DNA from: Treponema sp.
Lineage (GTDB): Bacteria > Spirochaetota > Spirochaetia > Treponematales > Treponemataceae
DNA length: 64,000 bases
Assembly: GCA_017940005.1 (NCBI GenBank)
Contig: JAGAZO010000017.1
Location: forward strand, 124,001-188,000
Direction of reading: 5' to 3'
How positions within the stretch are numbered: the stretch's first letter is position 1; every line of letters starts with the position of its first letter. The notes beneath the pieces were generated by a model that worked only from the letters and a program-made list of their open reading frames with translations, did not search any database and had not been told where the DNA came from. A program made the translations under genes and the position numbers. Shown here piece by piece: positions 34,461 through 44,207 of the stretch.

Positions 34461-35960
34461 TCACTCCACCGCAATCGGAAAGCCGCAGCCTGCGTGCTCG
34501 TTTTCCCAGACGTGCGCAATTTGCAAAATCTTCGGCTCTGAAAACATGGCACCGATAAACTGAATACCGACGGGAAGCCCTTCCTTTGTAACGCCTGCAG
34601 GAACTGAAAGCGATGTGTTCCGTGCAAGGTTCACAAAGTTCGTGAACAAATCGCTCAAATACATTGCAAGCGGGTCGTCAACTTTTTGCCCGAGCTTGAA
34701 TGCAGGTGTGGGGCACACTGGGCACAGCATAATGTCGTATGTTTCAAAAACAGCTGCAACATCGCGTTGAATGCGCGCGCGCACCGTCATGCCTTTTTTA
34801 TATGTGTCGCCCGAAAACTGCTCCGAGAGCACATAGTTGCCGATGACTATTCGCCGCTTCACTTCTGGACCAAACCCTTCACTGCGCGTTTGCACGTACA
34901 GCTCGTCGTAGCCCTCACCCGGGTCAACGCGGCGGCCGTAGCGGATGCCGTCAAAGCGGCTCAAGTTTGAAGCAGCTTCTGCGAGTGCGAGCACGTAATA
35001 GCTTGCAACTGCCGCATCAAGCACAGGAATATCGACAACATCGATTGCTGCGCCTTTGTCTGCAAACCACGCGCGCGTCTGGTCAAAGACAGCGGCAACA
35101 TCAGCATCAAGCCCTTTGCTTTCAAGAAACTGACGCGGAATGGCAACACGCAACGCGCTCATCGTTTCATACTGCTGCACATCGCGCAGCAGTTCCGCAC
35201 GCGGCATGTCGCTGCTCGTATCGTCGTAAAAATCTTTTCCGCACATGGCGGCAAGCGATGCGGCAACATCGCTCGGCGTGTGCGCAAGTATTCCCACTTG
35301 GTCAAGCGAACTTCCGTACGCGACAACGCCCCATCTGCTCAACGTGCCATACGTGGGCTTTAAGCCGTACACGCCGCAATAGCTCGCGGGAAGGCGCACC
35401 GAGCCGCCCGTCTCTGTGCCCAAACCGAACACCGCCTGATGTGCCGCCACAGCTGCAGTCGAGCCGCCCGACGAGCCGCCTGAAACATACGCGCGGTTTA
35501 CAGGATTTCGCGTTGCACCATACGACGAATACTCCGTAGAAGAGCCCATCGCAAACTCGTCTTGATTGCAGCGACCGAGCGGGATTGCGCCCGCGTTTTC
35601 AAGGCGCGCGACAACTGTCGCATCGTAGGGCGCGATGTAGCCTTCAAGGATTTTGCTCGCGCACGTCAAGCGCTTGCCTTTTACAGAGATATTGTCTTTG
35701 TTTGCAAACGGTACACCTAAAAGCGGTTTTTTCTCGAACAAGCTTTTGAGCGCGCCGTTTTTTCGTGCTTCAGCAATTTCTGCGTCTGCCGCTTCCGCCT
35801 TTGCAAGCGCGTCGTCGTACAGTTCAAGAAATGCGTTTAACGGCTCGGAAGATTTTGTATCTGCTTCAACAGCTGCAATCAATTTTTTAACAATATCTGC
35901 GCTCGTCGTCTCGCCCGACTGCAACGCGTTTCGTATGTCAGTGATTGTGTATTTCATCAT
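34461..35960 (-). CDS. gatA: Aspartyl/glutamyl-tRNA amidotransferase subunit A
   Basis: 499 residues. The amidase signature is clear: catalytic Lys in GVPFANKDNIS, and the cis-Ser/Ser pair in YVSGGSSGGSTAAVA. GatA supplies ammonia from glutamine to convert Glu-tRNA(Gln) or Asp-tRNA(Asn). The ATG overlaps the gatC stop by four bases; a second ATG follows immediately. gatB is not in this window. Confidence 0.96.
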   Translation of the reverse strand: MMKYTITDIRNALQSGETTSADIVKKLIAAVEADTKSSEPLNAFLELYDDALAKAEAADAEIAEARKNGALKSLFEKKPLLGVPFANKDNISVKGKRLTCASKILEGYIAPYDATVVARLENAGAIPLGRCNQDEFAMGSSTEYSSYGATRNPVNRAYVSGGSSGGSTAAVAAHQAVFGLGTETGGSVRLPASYCGVYGLKPTYGTLSRWGVVAYGSSLDQVGILAHTPSDVAASLAAMCGKDFYDDTSSDMPRAELLRDVQQYETMSALRVAIPRQFLESKGLDADVAAVFDQTRAWFADKGAAIDVVDIPVLDAAVASYYVLALAEAASNLSRFDGIRYGRRVDPGEGYDELYVQTRSEGFGPEVKRRIVIGNYVLSEQFSGDTYKKGMTVRARIQRDVAAVFETYDIMLCPVCPTPAFKLGQKVDDPLAMYLSDLFTNFVNLARNTSLSVPAGVTKEGLPVGIQFIGAMFSEPKILQIAHVWENEHAGCGFPIAVE

Positions 35961-36265
35961 GCGCCCTCGCCGAGCACTTTCGGCACTTGAAAATAGCCGT
36001 CCATAAAATCTTTCGACACTTTTTTTACATCGCTCATCGCAAGCCCCGCAACAATTTCATCCTCGCGCAACTTGTCCGCTTCCGTCGTTGGATACGCGTC
36101 GTAGGGATTTTCGCTATCGTCATATTTCGAGAGCACTTCAAAGTAGCCGATAATTTCATCAACCTGCTTTTTCAAAATTGTTAAATTCGTGCTGTCAGCG
36201 GAAAGACGCGAAAGCTCCAAAAGATTTCCAAGCGTTGTTTCATCAATCGATGTGTGAGTTGCCAT
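35957..36265 (-). CDS. gatC: Aspartyl/glutamyl-tRNA amidotransferase subunit C
   Basis: 102 residues, MATHTSIDETTLGNLLELSR to a C-terminus FQVPKVLGEGA. The final VPKVL is the family signature; GatC holds GatA and GatB together. I start at 36265 because a -10 box (TACAAT) lies seven bases upstream, so the mRNA is probably leaderless; the longer reading would run through the promoter. Confidence 0.92.
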   Translation of the reverse strand: MATHTSIDETTLGNLLELSRLSADSTNLTILKKQVDEIIGYFEVLSKYDDSENPYDAYPTTEADKLREDEIVAGLAMSDVKKVSKDFMDGYFQVPKVLGEGA

Positions 36266-36272
36266 GTTCCAT

Positions 36273-36301
36273 ATTGTAGCGGATTTGAACGCTTTCAACA
36301 A
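36273..36301 (-). promoter_or_regulatory. Promoter of gatCA, leaderless
   Basis: Minus-strand TTGTTG (36296–36301), 17-base spacer, TACAAT (36273–36278), ending seven bases before the ATG. Confidence 0.55.
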
Positions 36302-36818
36302 GCGCATGCATTTTGGTTGCAAACGATTTGTGATATTTTCGCACATGGATAGGTGCAGAATTTTTTTTCGCGAGCAGCTACAACATGAGCGCATTTTGCC
36401 GCATACAGCAAGACCATCATATTTTTTTTCGGGCGCATCTGCCTGCACTTTTATTTTTTTGCTGTGCAGGCAGACCGCGTCTTGCGGGGTTTCAGTACTG
36501 TTCCGCACAAATCGCGCGGAACAGTGTACCGTGCGGCGTTTTTTTCAAAAAGCGCCGCACGCCCCTCCAGCCGCTTGCGCATCAATATTCGAATATACAT
36601 TCATACCTACTTGATAATCTTTCAAATATAATCAATTTTGTAACAGTATAATGCAAACAGCAAAGCCTATCATAGGCTATTGTATTTGCAGTTAGAAAAA
36701 TCAAACATAAAAGATGCGATTTTTATTTTTAGGATACCGTTATCTTTCAGAAATGAGAACAAATTATTTGTGTGTTTGTATATAATTCTTCACGTTTATT
36801 AATCGCAATTACGAACTA
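36302..36818. other. Intergenic boundary region with three consecutive hairpins
   Basis: No gene is supported. Three perfect inverted repeats follow one another: CTGCCTGCAC/GTGCAGGCAG (36439–36448 with 36464–36473), ACTGTTCCGC/GCGGAACAGT (36497–36506 with 36516–36525), and CGTGCGGCG/CGCCGCACG with a T7/A5 inner extension (36530–36538 with 36553–36561). From about 36,600 onward the DNA is AT-rich, which marks the border of the glycan cluster. Confidence 0.55.
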
Positions 36819-38153
36819 TCAAACAATGAAATTACCAATTTTTAAAATAGAATTCACACTGTCGATTTTAAATGACTTTTTACATCCTGCCTTTCTCCCT
36901 GCTTCCACATCATTCTCACTGTCGCCAATCATATAACTCTGCGACAAATCAATATTAAAATCATTAGCAGCCTCTAATAGCAGTCCTGGTTTTGGTTTTC
37001 GGCAGTCGCAATCGCATTTGTATTCAGGTCGTTCTCCGTGAAAACCTTTATCAGTATGATGAGGGCAGAAATAGAGACCATCAATAAATGCTCCTCGCTT
37101 TCCAAGCTCCGTCTCCATCTTTGCATGAATAAGAGCAAGTTCTTCAAACGTGCGGTCACCACGTGCAATTACAGGCTGATTGGTCACTACAATAGCAAGA
37201 TAGCCAGATTTATTGATTTTTTTGATTACTTCTGCTACATCAGGAAGAAGTTCAAACTGTTCAGGCCTTGTTATAAACCCATTATATTTATTTATTGTAC
37301 CATCACGGTCAAAAAAAACTGCCTTCTGTTTTTGGGAAAGATTGCGTGCATGCACCCTTCCACTTTTGATATCTGCTTCCGTTTCATAGTACCGGTCAGG
37401 AGTTCCCATGTCTTTTATGTATTCCGGTGTCTCATAAGCAAAAATTTTTCCACTTTTGATATTTGGTTTTAGAACATCACGGTCAAGGTCAATTTTATCC
37501 GGCATTTCAGGATGACGAGGAACAAAATTTTTTATGGTTTCGCGCAAGAGTTCCGGACAAATTATCTGAAGCCCTGCATTTACAAGGTTTTTGTAATAAA
37601 TACGCTCATCTTCCTTTGCCATCCATTTAATGACGCGGTGAGTATTTACAGGCATTCCGCCTTTTTCCTGTGGAGGAAGTGTTTCTGTTACCAAAAGCGA
37701 TGAATCATACGGATGTCCGTTAGGGTGTGCCATAAGGCTTGACCAAGCTTTATGTTTTTTATGAAAAGCAATAAAGCGACTAAAGTCGATGTCAAAAATT
37801 ATGTCGCCACACAAAAGAAGAAAGTCATCATCAAGCACGGTCTTTGTCTGAACTTTGTCGCAGGCCTTGCCGTCAAGCATCTTGAAAAGAGCACCGGCCG
37901 TACCAAGCGGGCGTTCTTCTGTAAAGTATTTAATATCAACACCAAATTTTGAACCGTCTCCAAAGAAATCCTTGATTACATATCCGAGATGCCCCACCCC
38001 GATTGTTATATCAGTAAGTCCACATGTTTTGAGGTTTTCAATCTGATATTGCAGAATAGGTTTTCCGCAGATTTCTATCATCGGCTTGGGAATATCAGCA
38101 CATATACTCTGAATTCTGGTTCCCATTCCGCCTGCCATTATTATTGTCTTCAT
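36819..38153 (-). CDS. Fused heptose guanylyltransferase (HddC) and heptose bisphosphate phosphatase (GmhB)
   Basis: 444 residues. The N-terminal half is a nucleotidyltransferase (MAGGMGTRIQ, IPKPMIEICGKPIL, CGDIIFDID) like HddC, which makes GDP-D-glycero-alpha-D-manno-heptose. From about residue 270 the protein is a HAD phosphatase of the GmhB type: FFDRDGTIN, VVTNQPVIARG, zinc-binding Cys/His in CPHHTDKG...CDCDCRKPKPG, and MIGDSENDV. The two steps are normally separate proteins. gmhA and hddA lie just upstream, so the fused enzyme completes the pathway. AGGTGATTT precedes the ATG. Confidence 0.88.
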   Translation of the reverse strand: MKTIIMAGGMGTRIQSICADIPKPMIEICGKPILQYQIENLKTCGLTDITIGVGHLGYVIKDFFGDGSKFGVDIKYFTEERPLGTAGALFKMLDGKACDKVQTKTVLDDDFLLLCGDIIFDIDFSRFIAFHKKHKAWSSLMAHPNGHPYDSSLLVTETLPPQEKGGMPVNTHRVIKWMAKEDERIYYKNLVNAGLQIICPELLRETIKNFVPRHPEMPDKIDLDRDVLKPNIKSGKIFAYETPEYIKDMGTPDRYYETEADIKSGRVHARNLSQKQKAVFFDRDGTINKYNGFITRPEQFELLPDVAEVIKKINKSGYLAIVVTNQPVIARGDRTFEELALIHAKMETELGKRGAFIDGLYFCPHHTDKGFHGERPEYKCDCDCRKPKPGLLLEAANDFNIDLSQSYMIGDSENDVEAGRKAGCKKSFKIDSVNSILKIGNFIV

Positions 38154-38457
38154 AAATCACCTAGAAAATACTTGTATCTATATTTATATTCTTTTTTATA
38201 ACAGGGCTACAATAATCTATGAAATTGTAAAGCCCAGAATAATACTCAATATTACCACTATCAATAGTATATTATATAGTTTTTTAATCTTGATAATCAA
38301 ATTATTATTAAGAGATGCACGTAAAACATAAAAGCTAATATCTCTTTAATTAGGAAAAAATTGGAAAAATCTATTTCCATTTAAATTAAAAACTAAAATG
38401 AATGCCAATAACGATCTTAAGTAATCAAATCCATGACAGTGTTTCCTCTCTCCATAA
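38154..38457. other. AT-rich gap between gmhA and hddC-gmhB
   Basis: No gene. One weak inverted repeat (GGGCT and CAAT pairing with ATTG and AGCCC, about 38204–38236) without a U-run. Nothing else is seen. Confidence 0.4.
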
Positions 38458-39090
38458 TTATTCAGTCCAGAAAGCTTCTTCAATTTCAAGGCACAAAACG
38501 TGATATACTGGCAGGTGGAGTTCCTGAATCATAAAAGTTTCGTTTTGAGGAACGATGATGCAGATATCTGCAAGGCCATTAAGTTTACCACCGTCCTTTC
38601 CTGTAAGAGCAATTGTTTTAAGCCCTTTTGCCTTTGCAACTACAGTCGGATATACAATGTCCTTAGAGTTTCCTGAAGTAGAGATTCCGAGAAATACATC
38701 ACCTTTTACTCCGTAGCCGTTTACCTGCTGTGCAAACATAACGTTACCGTCTACATCATTAAGGCTGGCAGTCATAAGGGCTGTGTTATTTGTAAGAGCA
38801 ATTGCTGGGAGCGAGCCCTGAAGTTTGTCTGCAAGATATGTACCAGAGTCAGCATCAATTGCCTTAATCTGATTAATGAAGTCTGCTGACAGCGTGCGCT
38901 TTTTACAGAAACTTTTCAAAAGTTCCCCTGTAATATGGTCGCTGTCTGCACATGAACCACCGTTTCCTGCAACTAGCAGCTTTCCGCCGTTCTTAAATGA
39001 TTCAATCATTGCGTTAGCAGCATCTTCAATATCTTTTTTACAAACGCTCAAGCTTGGATAGCGTTCAATAAGTTGATCAATATATTTCAT
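38458..39090 (-). CDS. gmhA: Phosphoheptose isomerase
   Basis: 210 residues with a SIS sugar-isomerase fold: VAGNGGSCADSDHITGELL near residue 40 and LGISTSGNSKDIV near residue 115. It converts sedoheptulose 7-phosphate to D-glycero-D-manno-heptose 7-phosphate, the first step of nucleotide-heptose synthesis. The next gene upstream, hddA, ends 15 bases before its start. Confidence 0.93.
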   Translation of the reverse strand: MKYIDQLIERYPSLSVCKKDIEDAANAMIESFKNGGKLLVAGNGGSCADSDHITGELLKSFCKKRTLSADFINQIKAIDADSGTYLADKLQGSLPAIALTNNTALMTASLNDVDGNVMFAQQVNGYGVKGDVFLGISTSGNSKDIVYPTVVAKAKGLKTIALTGKDGGKLNGLADICIIVPQNETFMIQELHLPVYHVLCLEIEEAFWTE

Positions 39091-39105
39091 AAGATTACCT
39101 CGTAT

Positions 39106-40101
39106 TTATTTTGTGTATTCTTCTGGTTCGTAATAGATGATTTTTGTACCATCGTTTTCAAATTTAAACGGAACATATATCTGACCTTTAAGTGCCTTTC
39201 TTACGGCATCCTGTTTTTCTTTTGGAACATAGAACAGTAGGAATCCACCGCCGCCTGCTCCCAGAAGCTTTCCGCCAAGTGCTCCAGCTTTCATAGCCTT
39301 ATCGTACTGTTCGTCAATTAAACTCGTAGAAATGCCAGATGAAATGTCGCGCTTAAGCTTCCATGTGTAGTCAAGAAGCTTTCCAAATTCATCAAGGGAA
39401 ATACCTTTATCTGTAAGAATTTTTTCTGCATCATCAACAAGATGATACATTTCAATAAGCTGCTGAGTTTTATCTTCCATTGATTTCTCTGTGCTTTTTT
39501 GGATGTCAGAACTGAATCGGCTAAAACCTGTAAAGAACAGCATGAGATGGTCATTCAATTCTTTTTTTCTCTCTGGCGAAATAATCACAGAATTTACGTT
39601 ATAGCCATCGCATGAAAAGTTTATGCGATTGAAACCACCAAATGAGGCTGCAATTTGGTCCTGGATTCCGCCTACCTCCTTGCAGAGTTCGCGTTCAAGA
39701 TAAATTGCATCGTTCGCAAGTTTTCGCTTGTCAACATATTTTCCTTTGAGGGCATAAAAAGCAGAAAGCATACCTACTGCAAAACTTGAAGATGTTCCGA
39801 GTCCGCTACGGGCTGGGAGGTCCGCTTCATAAGTCATACGGATTTCGTGCATATCTAGCCATTCCATAGCATTACGAATTGCAGGATGCACGATTTCTGA
39901 ATTAACATTTACCTTTTCTTCTTTAGAATAGGTAAGGTGTGTTTTATAATCAAAAAAAGGTGGCAGGTGGCGCACTGTTACATAGGCGTATTTGTCGAAC
40001 GTGGTGGAAAGCACCGCGCCGCCGTGCTCGTTGAAAAATCCGTTGAAGTCTGTTCCGCCTCCAAAAAAGCTCATGCGGAATGGGGTTTGAGTGATAATCA
40101 T
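39106..40101 (-). CDS. hddA: D-glycero-alpha-D-manno-heptose 7-phosphate kinase
   Basis: 331 residues of the GHMP kinase superfamily: TPFRMSFFGGGTDFNGFF at the N-terminus, the ATP loop RSGLGTSSSFAVG near residue 100, and GGKLLGAGGGGFLLFY near the C-terminus. Within the family this matches HddA, which phosphorylates heptose 7-phosphate at C1 in the GDP-heptose route. It is followed by gmhA and overlaps the upstream glycosyltransferase stop by four bases. Confidence 0.9.
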   Translation of the reverse strand: MIITQTPFRMSFFGGGTDFNGFFNEHGGAVLSTTFDKYAYVTVRHLPPFFDYKTHLTYSKEEKVNVNSEIVHPAIRNAMEWLDMHEIRMTYEADLPARSGLGTSSSFAVGMLSAFYALKGKYVDKRKLANDAIYLERELCKEVGGIQDQIAASFGGFNRINFSCDGYNVNSVIISPERKKELNDHLMLFFTGFSRFSSDIQKSTEKSMEDKTQQLIEMYHLVDDAEKILTDKGISLDEFGKLLDYTWKLKRDISSGISTSLIDEQYDKAMKAGALGGKLLGAGGGGFLLFYVPKEKQDAVRKALKGQIYVPFKFENDGTKIIYYEPEEYTK

Positions 40102-40901
40102 CGAATTCCTACCTTATATATTTTTCTATATTTTTTCAATCCATTCATTCCCCAACTAAAGAGATAGAACGCACTTTTGAAAACATTGAAATGCAGAATC
40201 TCTCTGTAAATACGCCACTGAGGTTTTATCATCTTTGTTTTGCTTGCAGTCATGCTGTCATCGCGCATACGATAATCAACAAGAATGTCGTTGTAACCAA
40301 AACAGCAAAGTCCCGACCTCATGATATCAAGCCAGTAAACATAATCATCGCGAAGTGCTTTTAGTTCTTCGCGGAAAAACACAGGTGTTTTTAATTTGCT
40401 TGTATCCACAACCGCCGCGGATGGAAAAATCGGACAATGATACAAAAGTTTCTTAAAATCTTTCTTTCCAACACAGGCATAATCAGGAAGAATGACTTTT
40501 GAGCAGGTACTGTCCATTCTGCGGTAGCCGCTAAAGAAAATTGCAACGCTCTCATCTACACATTCATCAATATGCTTTTTCATCGTTGCAAGATATTCTG
40601 GATGCCAGATATCATCGCTGTCCAAAAATGCAAAGTATCGTCCTTTTGCATTCCTCATAGCTTCATTGCGTGCCCCGCTTGAGCCTTTGTTCACCTTTGC
40701 TGCAATCAGTTTTATGCGGCTGTCCTTGTCTGCATAAGACTGTACGACCTTGCAGCCTGCCCCATCATCAGTAGAAGCATCATCTACGATAATCATCTCC
40801 CAGTCAGTAAAGGTTTGAGCAAGTACAGATTCGATAGTAGCACCGACAAGGGCAGCCCCTTTCCACATAGGTGTTATGATTGAGAAAATAGGAGTTGTCA
40901 T
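40098..40901 (-). CDS. Family 2 glycosyltransferase
   Basis: 267 residues. GT-A fold: FSIITPMWKGAALVGATIES at the N-terminus, IIVDDASTDDG, GSSGARNEAM, and the DxD-like FLDSDDIWHPEYL. The donor and acceptor cannot be read from sequence; a heptose donor is possible given the neighbouring GDP-heptose genes. It overlaps hddA by four bases. Confidence 0.85.
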   Translation of the reverse strand: MTTPIFSIITPMWKGAALVGATIESVLAQTFTDWEMIIVDDASTDDGAGCKVVQSYADKDSRIKLIAAKVNKGSSGARNEAMRNAKGRYFAFLDSDDIWHPEYLATMKKHIDECVDESVAIFFSGYRRMDSTCSKVILPDYACVGKKDFKKLLYHCPIFPSAAVVDTSKLKTPVFFREELKALRDDYVYWLDIMRSGLCCFGYNDILVDYRMRDDSMTASKTKMIKPQWRIYREILHFNVFKSAFYLFSWGMNGLKKYRKIYKVGIR

Positions 40902-40919
40902 TTTTTTCCCTAAAAAAGT

Positions 40920-41925
40920 CTATTTAATAAAAAGATTGAGCTTTTGCTGTATATATTTTTCTGCAATAAAAACCATTCCAAGAACAGAAAGAATAATGAC
41001 CAAGATTGCAAAAACAGGTGTCTGGATAAAAAATCCCAAACTGGTAAAGATAGTTATAAGTGGAAAATGAAATAAGTACATGGCGTATGAATAATCTACA
41101 GGACATCCAATTTCAGAAAGAAACCTAATACGGCTTCCTAAGAACATTACGATAACGGTCAAAACAAAAGGCAATAAGAATTCCGTATTAGTAAAATAAT
41201 GAAGTACAAAAAGCAAAAATGACGGAATAATTAGAATTCTATCGATTTTATGAAGTTCTTCATCATTATACACATACACCATACCGCTACCAAAGAACGA
41301 CATAAAGCCTGGAAGTTGATATGAAATCTGTCTTGGAATCCCTAGCCTCTCAGCAAATGCCGTCAGCAAAAAGTTCCATAATACAGAAAATACATAAATC
41401 ACTAAAAGAAAGACATTCTGCTTTCTTTTGGTTTGAAGCCTATTAAGGACATGAACAATAAGCGGAAGAATCAGATAAAATCCAAGTTCCACCTTTATTG
41501 TCCATAAAGCACCATTTACAGCATTTCCGCTAAAAACGCCTGGTAAAGACGGATAGAGAAAATTGAGCGTTACATAGTTCCAGAAAATGTACTTCCAGAA
41601 ATGTGAACCCATGATGTATTCTTTTGATCCAAGTGTACTGAAAAACACAAGTAACACTGCAAACCCTAAAACCTCAATAAGATAAAGCGGAAAAATTCTG
41701 AACAGGCGTTTTATATAGAACTGCTTACTATTTCTGTTTTTAAGTAACTCTTTGTAACCCAATAACCACTGAGTATAAAAAATGCACATACCGAGATGTG
41801 CATATCTATCCAGTTTCTGTATGCAAATGGAGTATGCGATATATCAAGGCAATGCCCAACAATTACCACAATACAGAAGAAAAACCGCAGGATGTTAAAA
41901 GAATTGCTATAATTCTGCCTCCCAT
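40920..41925 (-). pseudogene. Acyltransferase 3 family O-acyltransferase broken by two single-base shifts
   Basis: The main frame (289 residues, 41789 to 40920) is a multi-helix membrane protein with WTIKVELGFYLILPLI and a C-terminal SYAMYLFHFPLI, typical of acyltransferase 3 proteins that acetylate surface glycans, but it lacks the N-terminal helix and active-site His. These lie in another frame upstream: SFNILRFFFCIVVIVGHCL, then ILSGYWVTKSYLK. The frames would join if the A5 run at 41737–41741 had six A, and a start ATGGG at 41925, directly after the glf stop, would be in frame with one more G at 41921–41923. It is either broken, phase-variable or affected by sequencing indels. Confidence 0.7.
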
Positions 41926-43071
41926 TTAGTACTTGTAATCATATTTAGTTCCAATTATAAGATTTTTTCCTAGTTCCCAAGCGGCAAAAATTGTGTCATC
42001 CATGTCAAAATATTTGTACATACCAAGACGTCCTCCGAAAATTACTTTGTCCTGTTTGTCTGCAAGTGCTTTATATTTTGCATACAGAGTAGAGTTTTTT
42101 TCATCATTTATCGCGTAATATGGTTCATCACCCCGTTTCCATGTTGCAGGATATTCTCGTGTGATAACGCTTACAGGGCTTTCCATTGCGACCTTATTTT
42201 CTGATTCAAAATGCTTATGTTCAATAATGCGTGTATATGGAGTTTTTGAATCTGTATAATTGATAACCGCGTTTCCCTGGTAGTTCGCGACGGGGAGCGT
42301 CTCGGTCTCAAACCGAAGGCTGCGGTACTCCAGCTCACCGAATCGGTAGTCAAAAAAGCGGTCAATCGTGCCCGTGTAGATTATCTTGTCTGCCATACCG
42401 AGCCATTTTCCTTTCTCGTCAAAAAAATCCGTGTTCAGAAGAATATCCGCGCCGTCAAGCATTTTTTCAATAATCTGAGTATAGCCACCCATAGGGATTC
42501 CCTGATAGCGGTCGTTGAAGTAGTTGTTGTCAAAAATAAAGCGGACAGGCAAGCGTCTAATAATACTAGCAGGAAGCTCCGTACACGGTCTGCCCCACTG
42601 TTTTTCGGTATAGCCTTTTATAAGTCGCTCGTATATGTCACGCCCAACAAGTGAAATTGCCGCTTCTTCAAGATTCTGAGGAGTTTTGCCAGCCATTTCA
42701 GCTGTTTGCTCTGCAATGCGATTTTTTGCATCTTTCGGAGTAATTACATCGTCCCAGATCTTTGTAAAAGTGTTCATGTTGAACGGCAGGTTGTACAAAG
42801 TGCCATTGTAATTTGCCACGGGGCAGTTTGTGTAGCGGTTGAACTCTGCAAACTGATTCACAAACTCCCACACCTTGCGGCTATCGGTATGGAAAATATG
42901 CGCGCCATATTTGTGCACATTAATTCCATCTATGTTTTCGGTGTAAATGTTCCCGCCGATATGCGAACGCTTTTCCAACACAATGCATTTTTTACCCATC
43001 CAGAGGGCAGTATGGGCGATGGTCGCAGAGAACAGCCCCGCACCCACGAAGAGATAGTCGCAGTGTTTCAT
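41926..43071 (-). CDS. glf: UDP-galactopyranose mutase
   Basis: 381 residues. The FAD-binding N-terminus YLFVGAGLFSATIAHTALW and EKRSHIGGNIYTE, then GAHIFHT and PFNMNTF, and near the C-terminus GGRLGMYKYFDMDD, all typical of Glf. It converts UDP-galactopyranose to UDP-galactofuranose, so the surface glycan probably contains galactofuranose. Its gene is directly followed by the broken acyltransferase gene. Confidence 0.95.
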   Translation of the reverse strand: MKHCDYLFVGAGLFSATIAHTALWMGKKCIVLEKRSHIGGNIYTENIDGINVHKYGAHIFHTDSRKVWEFVNQFAEFNRYTNCPVANYNGTLYNLPFNMNTFTKIWDDVITPKDAKNRIAEQTAEMAGKTPQNLEEAAISLVGRDIYERLIKGYTEKQWGRPCTELPASIIRRLPVRFIFDNNYFNDRYQGIPMGGYTQIIEKMLDGADILLNTDFFDEKGKWLGMADKIIYTGTIDRFFDYRFGELEYRSLRFETETLPVANYQGNAVINYTDSKTPYTRIIEHKHFESENKVAMESPVSVITREYPATWKRGDEPYYAINDEKNSTLYAKYKALADKQDKVIFGGRLGMYKYFDMDDTIFAAWELGKNLIIGTKYDYKY

Positions 43072-43079
43072 ATTAATCC

Positions 43080-44207
43080 TTATTTCGCTTCGAAAACTAT
43101 TTTAGCAATTGATTCTGTTACTGTGTCGATTTTAAACTTGTTTTGTAGTTTTCTTAAATTATCGATTTGTTTTTTATACCTCTCATTGTCAGGACTTTCA
43201 TCAATTCTAATAATAGTATCAATAAAAGCAGATTCATCTGCACATGCATATCCAATATCTCCTGCGTCTTTGAAAATAGCATCAAAATAATCATTATGAA
43301 TATATATAATAGGCTTTAACCACCGTATTGCATCTAATACAGCACCGCTAGCAGTAAATTTATATGTATTTGAGGGATATGGAAAACATGCGTATGCAAT
43401 TGAGGAAAGCGCATTTTCAAAATCATCTTTCCTCAATAATTGGTGCGGAGTAGATAAAAGTTTTATCTTTTTAGGAATATTGTTCAATTTTAAATCGTAT
43501 GCCCCAATAATTGAAATACTTGATTCCGAGTTTTGCTCTATTGACTCTGCCGCTCTTATAATCGTTTCCCCACCCTTTTTATACAGACAGTTACCTATAA
43601 AAGCAAATTTATTATTATGCATTGTAGGTCTTATTTCATTTTTATCCATAAAACCATCTCGCGGTTGTTCTATTGAATAAATATTAGAGAATTTTTTAAA
43701 TCTTTTCATATTCTCGAGAATACCTTCTCCAAGAACTATTCTATAAAGATTTGACGGCATTTTTATTTTTGAACATAATGTAACCCAGAAAGGATATGAC
43801 CAAATTTTCCATTTTCCTTTTGAAATAAGTCCTTCCATTTCTCCATGAGTGAAAAGAATTACTTTTTTATTTTTATTTCTAGTCAGATATTTTGTTAAAA
43901 AAAATTGAACATTCGGAAATGCACTTAAAAAAACATAAAGGTCAGCATCAGTTTTTGTAATTATATTGATACTCTGAAAATATTCAAGAAAAAATTTAAG
44001 TATTCTCATTTTTCCAGGAAGCAGTACTCTTAAGGGATGAAATACTATTTTTGATTTTTCAACAGAAAGATTTTCATAATGATATCCAGAACAAAACAAA
44101 TCCACATGTTCATTATCTGATAGCTTTCTAAAAATTTCTGTATAAATTCCGTTTGGATATGCATGATTTAAACCTGTAAAGTTAGCTTCTATAATTGCAA
44201 TTTTCAT
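43080..44207 (-). CDS. Glycosyltransferase, GT-B fold (GT4-like)
   Basis: 375 residues. The C-terminal half has the GT4 pattern: FAFIGNCLYKKGGETIIRA, then YACFPYPSNTYKFTASGAVLDAIRWLKP, where a donor-binding Glu is usual but here Ala/Ser-rich text stands, so the exact family is uncertain. The N-terminus MKIAIIEANFTGLNHAYPNG fits a GT-B acceptor domain. The ATG overlaps the upstream stop as TAATG. Confidence 0.7.
   Translation of the reverse strand: MKIAIIEANFTGLNHAYPNGIYTEIFRKLSDNEHVDLFCSGYHYENLSVEKSKIVFHPLRVLLPGKMRILKFFLEYFQSINIITKTDADLYVFLSAFPNVQFFLTKYLTRNKNKKVILFTHGEMEGLISKGKWKIWSYPFWVTLCSKIKMPSNLYRIVLGEGILENMKRFKKFSNIYSIEQPRDGFMDKNEIRPTMHNNKFAFIGNCLYKKGGETIIRAAESIEQNSESSISIIGAYDLKLNNIPKKIKLLSTPHQLLRKDDFENALSSIAYACFPYPSNTYKFTASGAVLDAIRWLKPIIYIHNDYFDAIFKDAGDIGYACADESAFIDTIIRIDESPDNERYKKQIDNLRKLQNKFKIDTVTESIAKIVFEAK

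Noticed and set aside
36264-36614. A plus-strand ORF of 116 codons between gatC and the glycan cluster
   Set aside because: It runs antisense across the gatCA promoter and through three hairpins, has no ribosome binding site, and its translation is rich in Phe, Cys and Arg without any family pattern.
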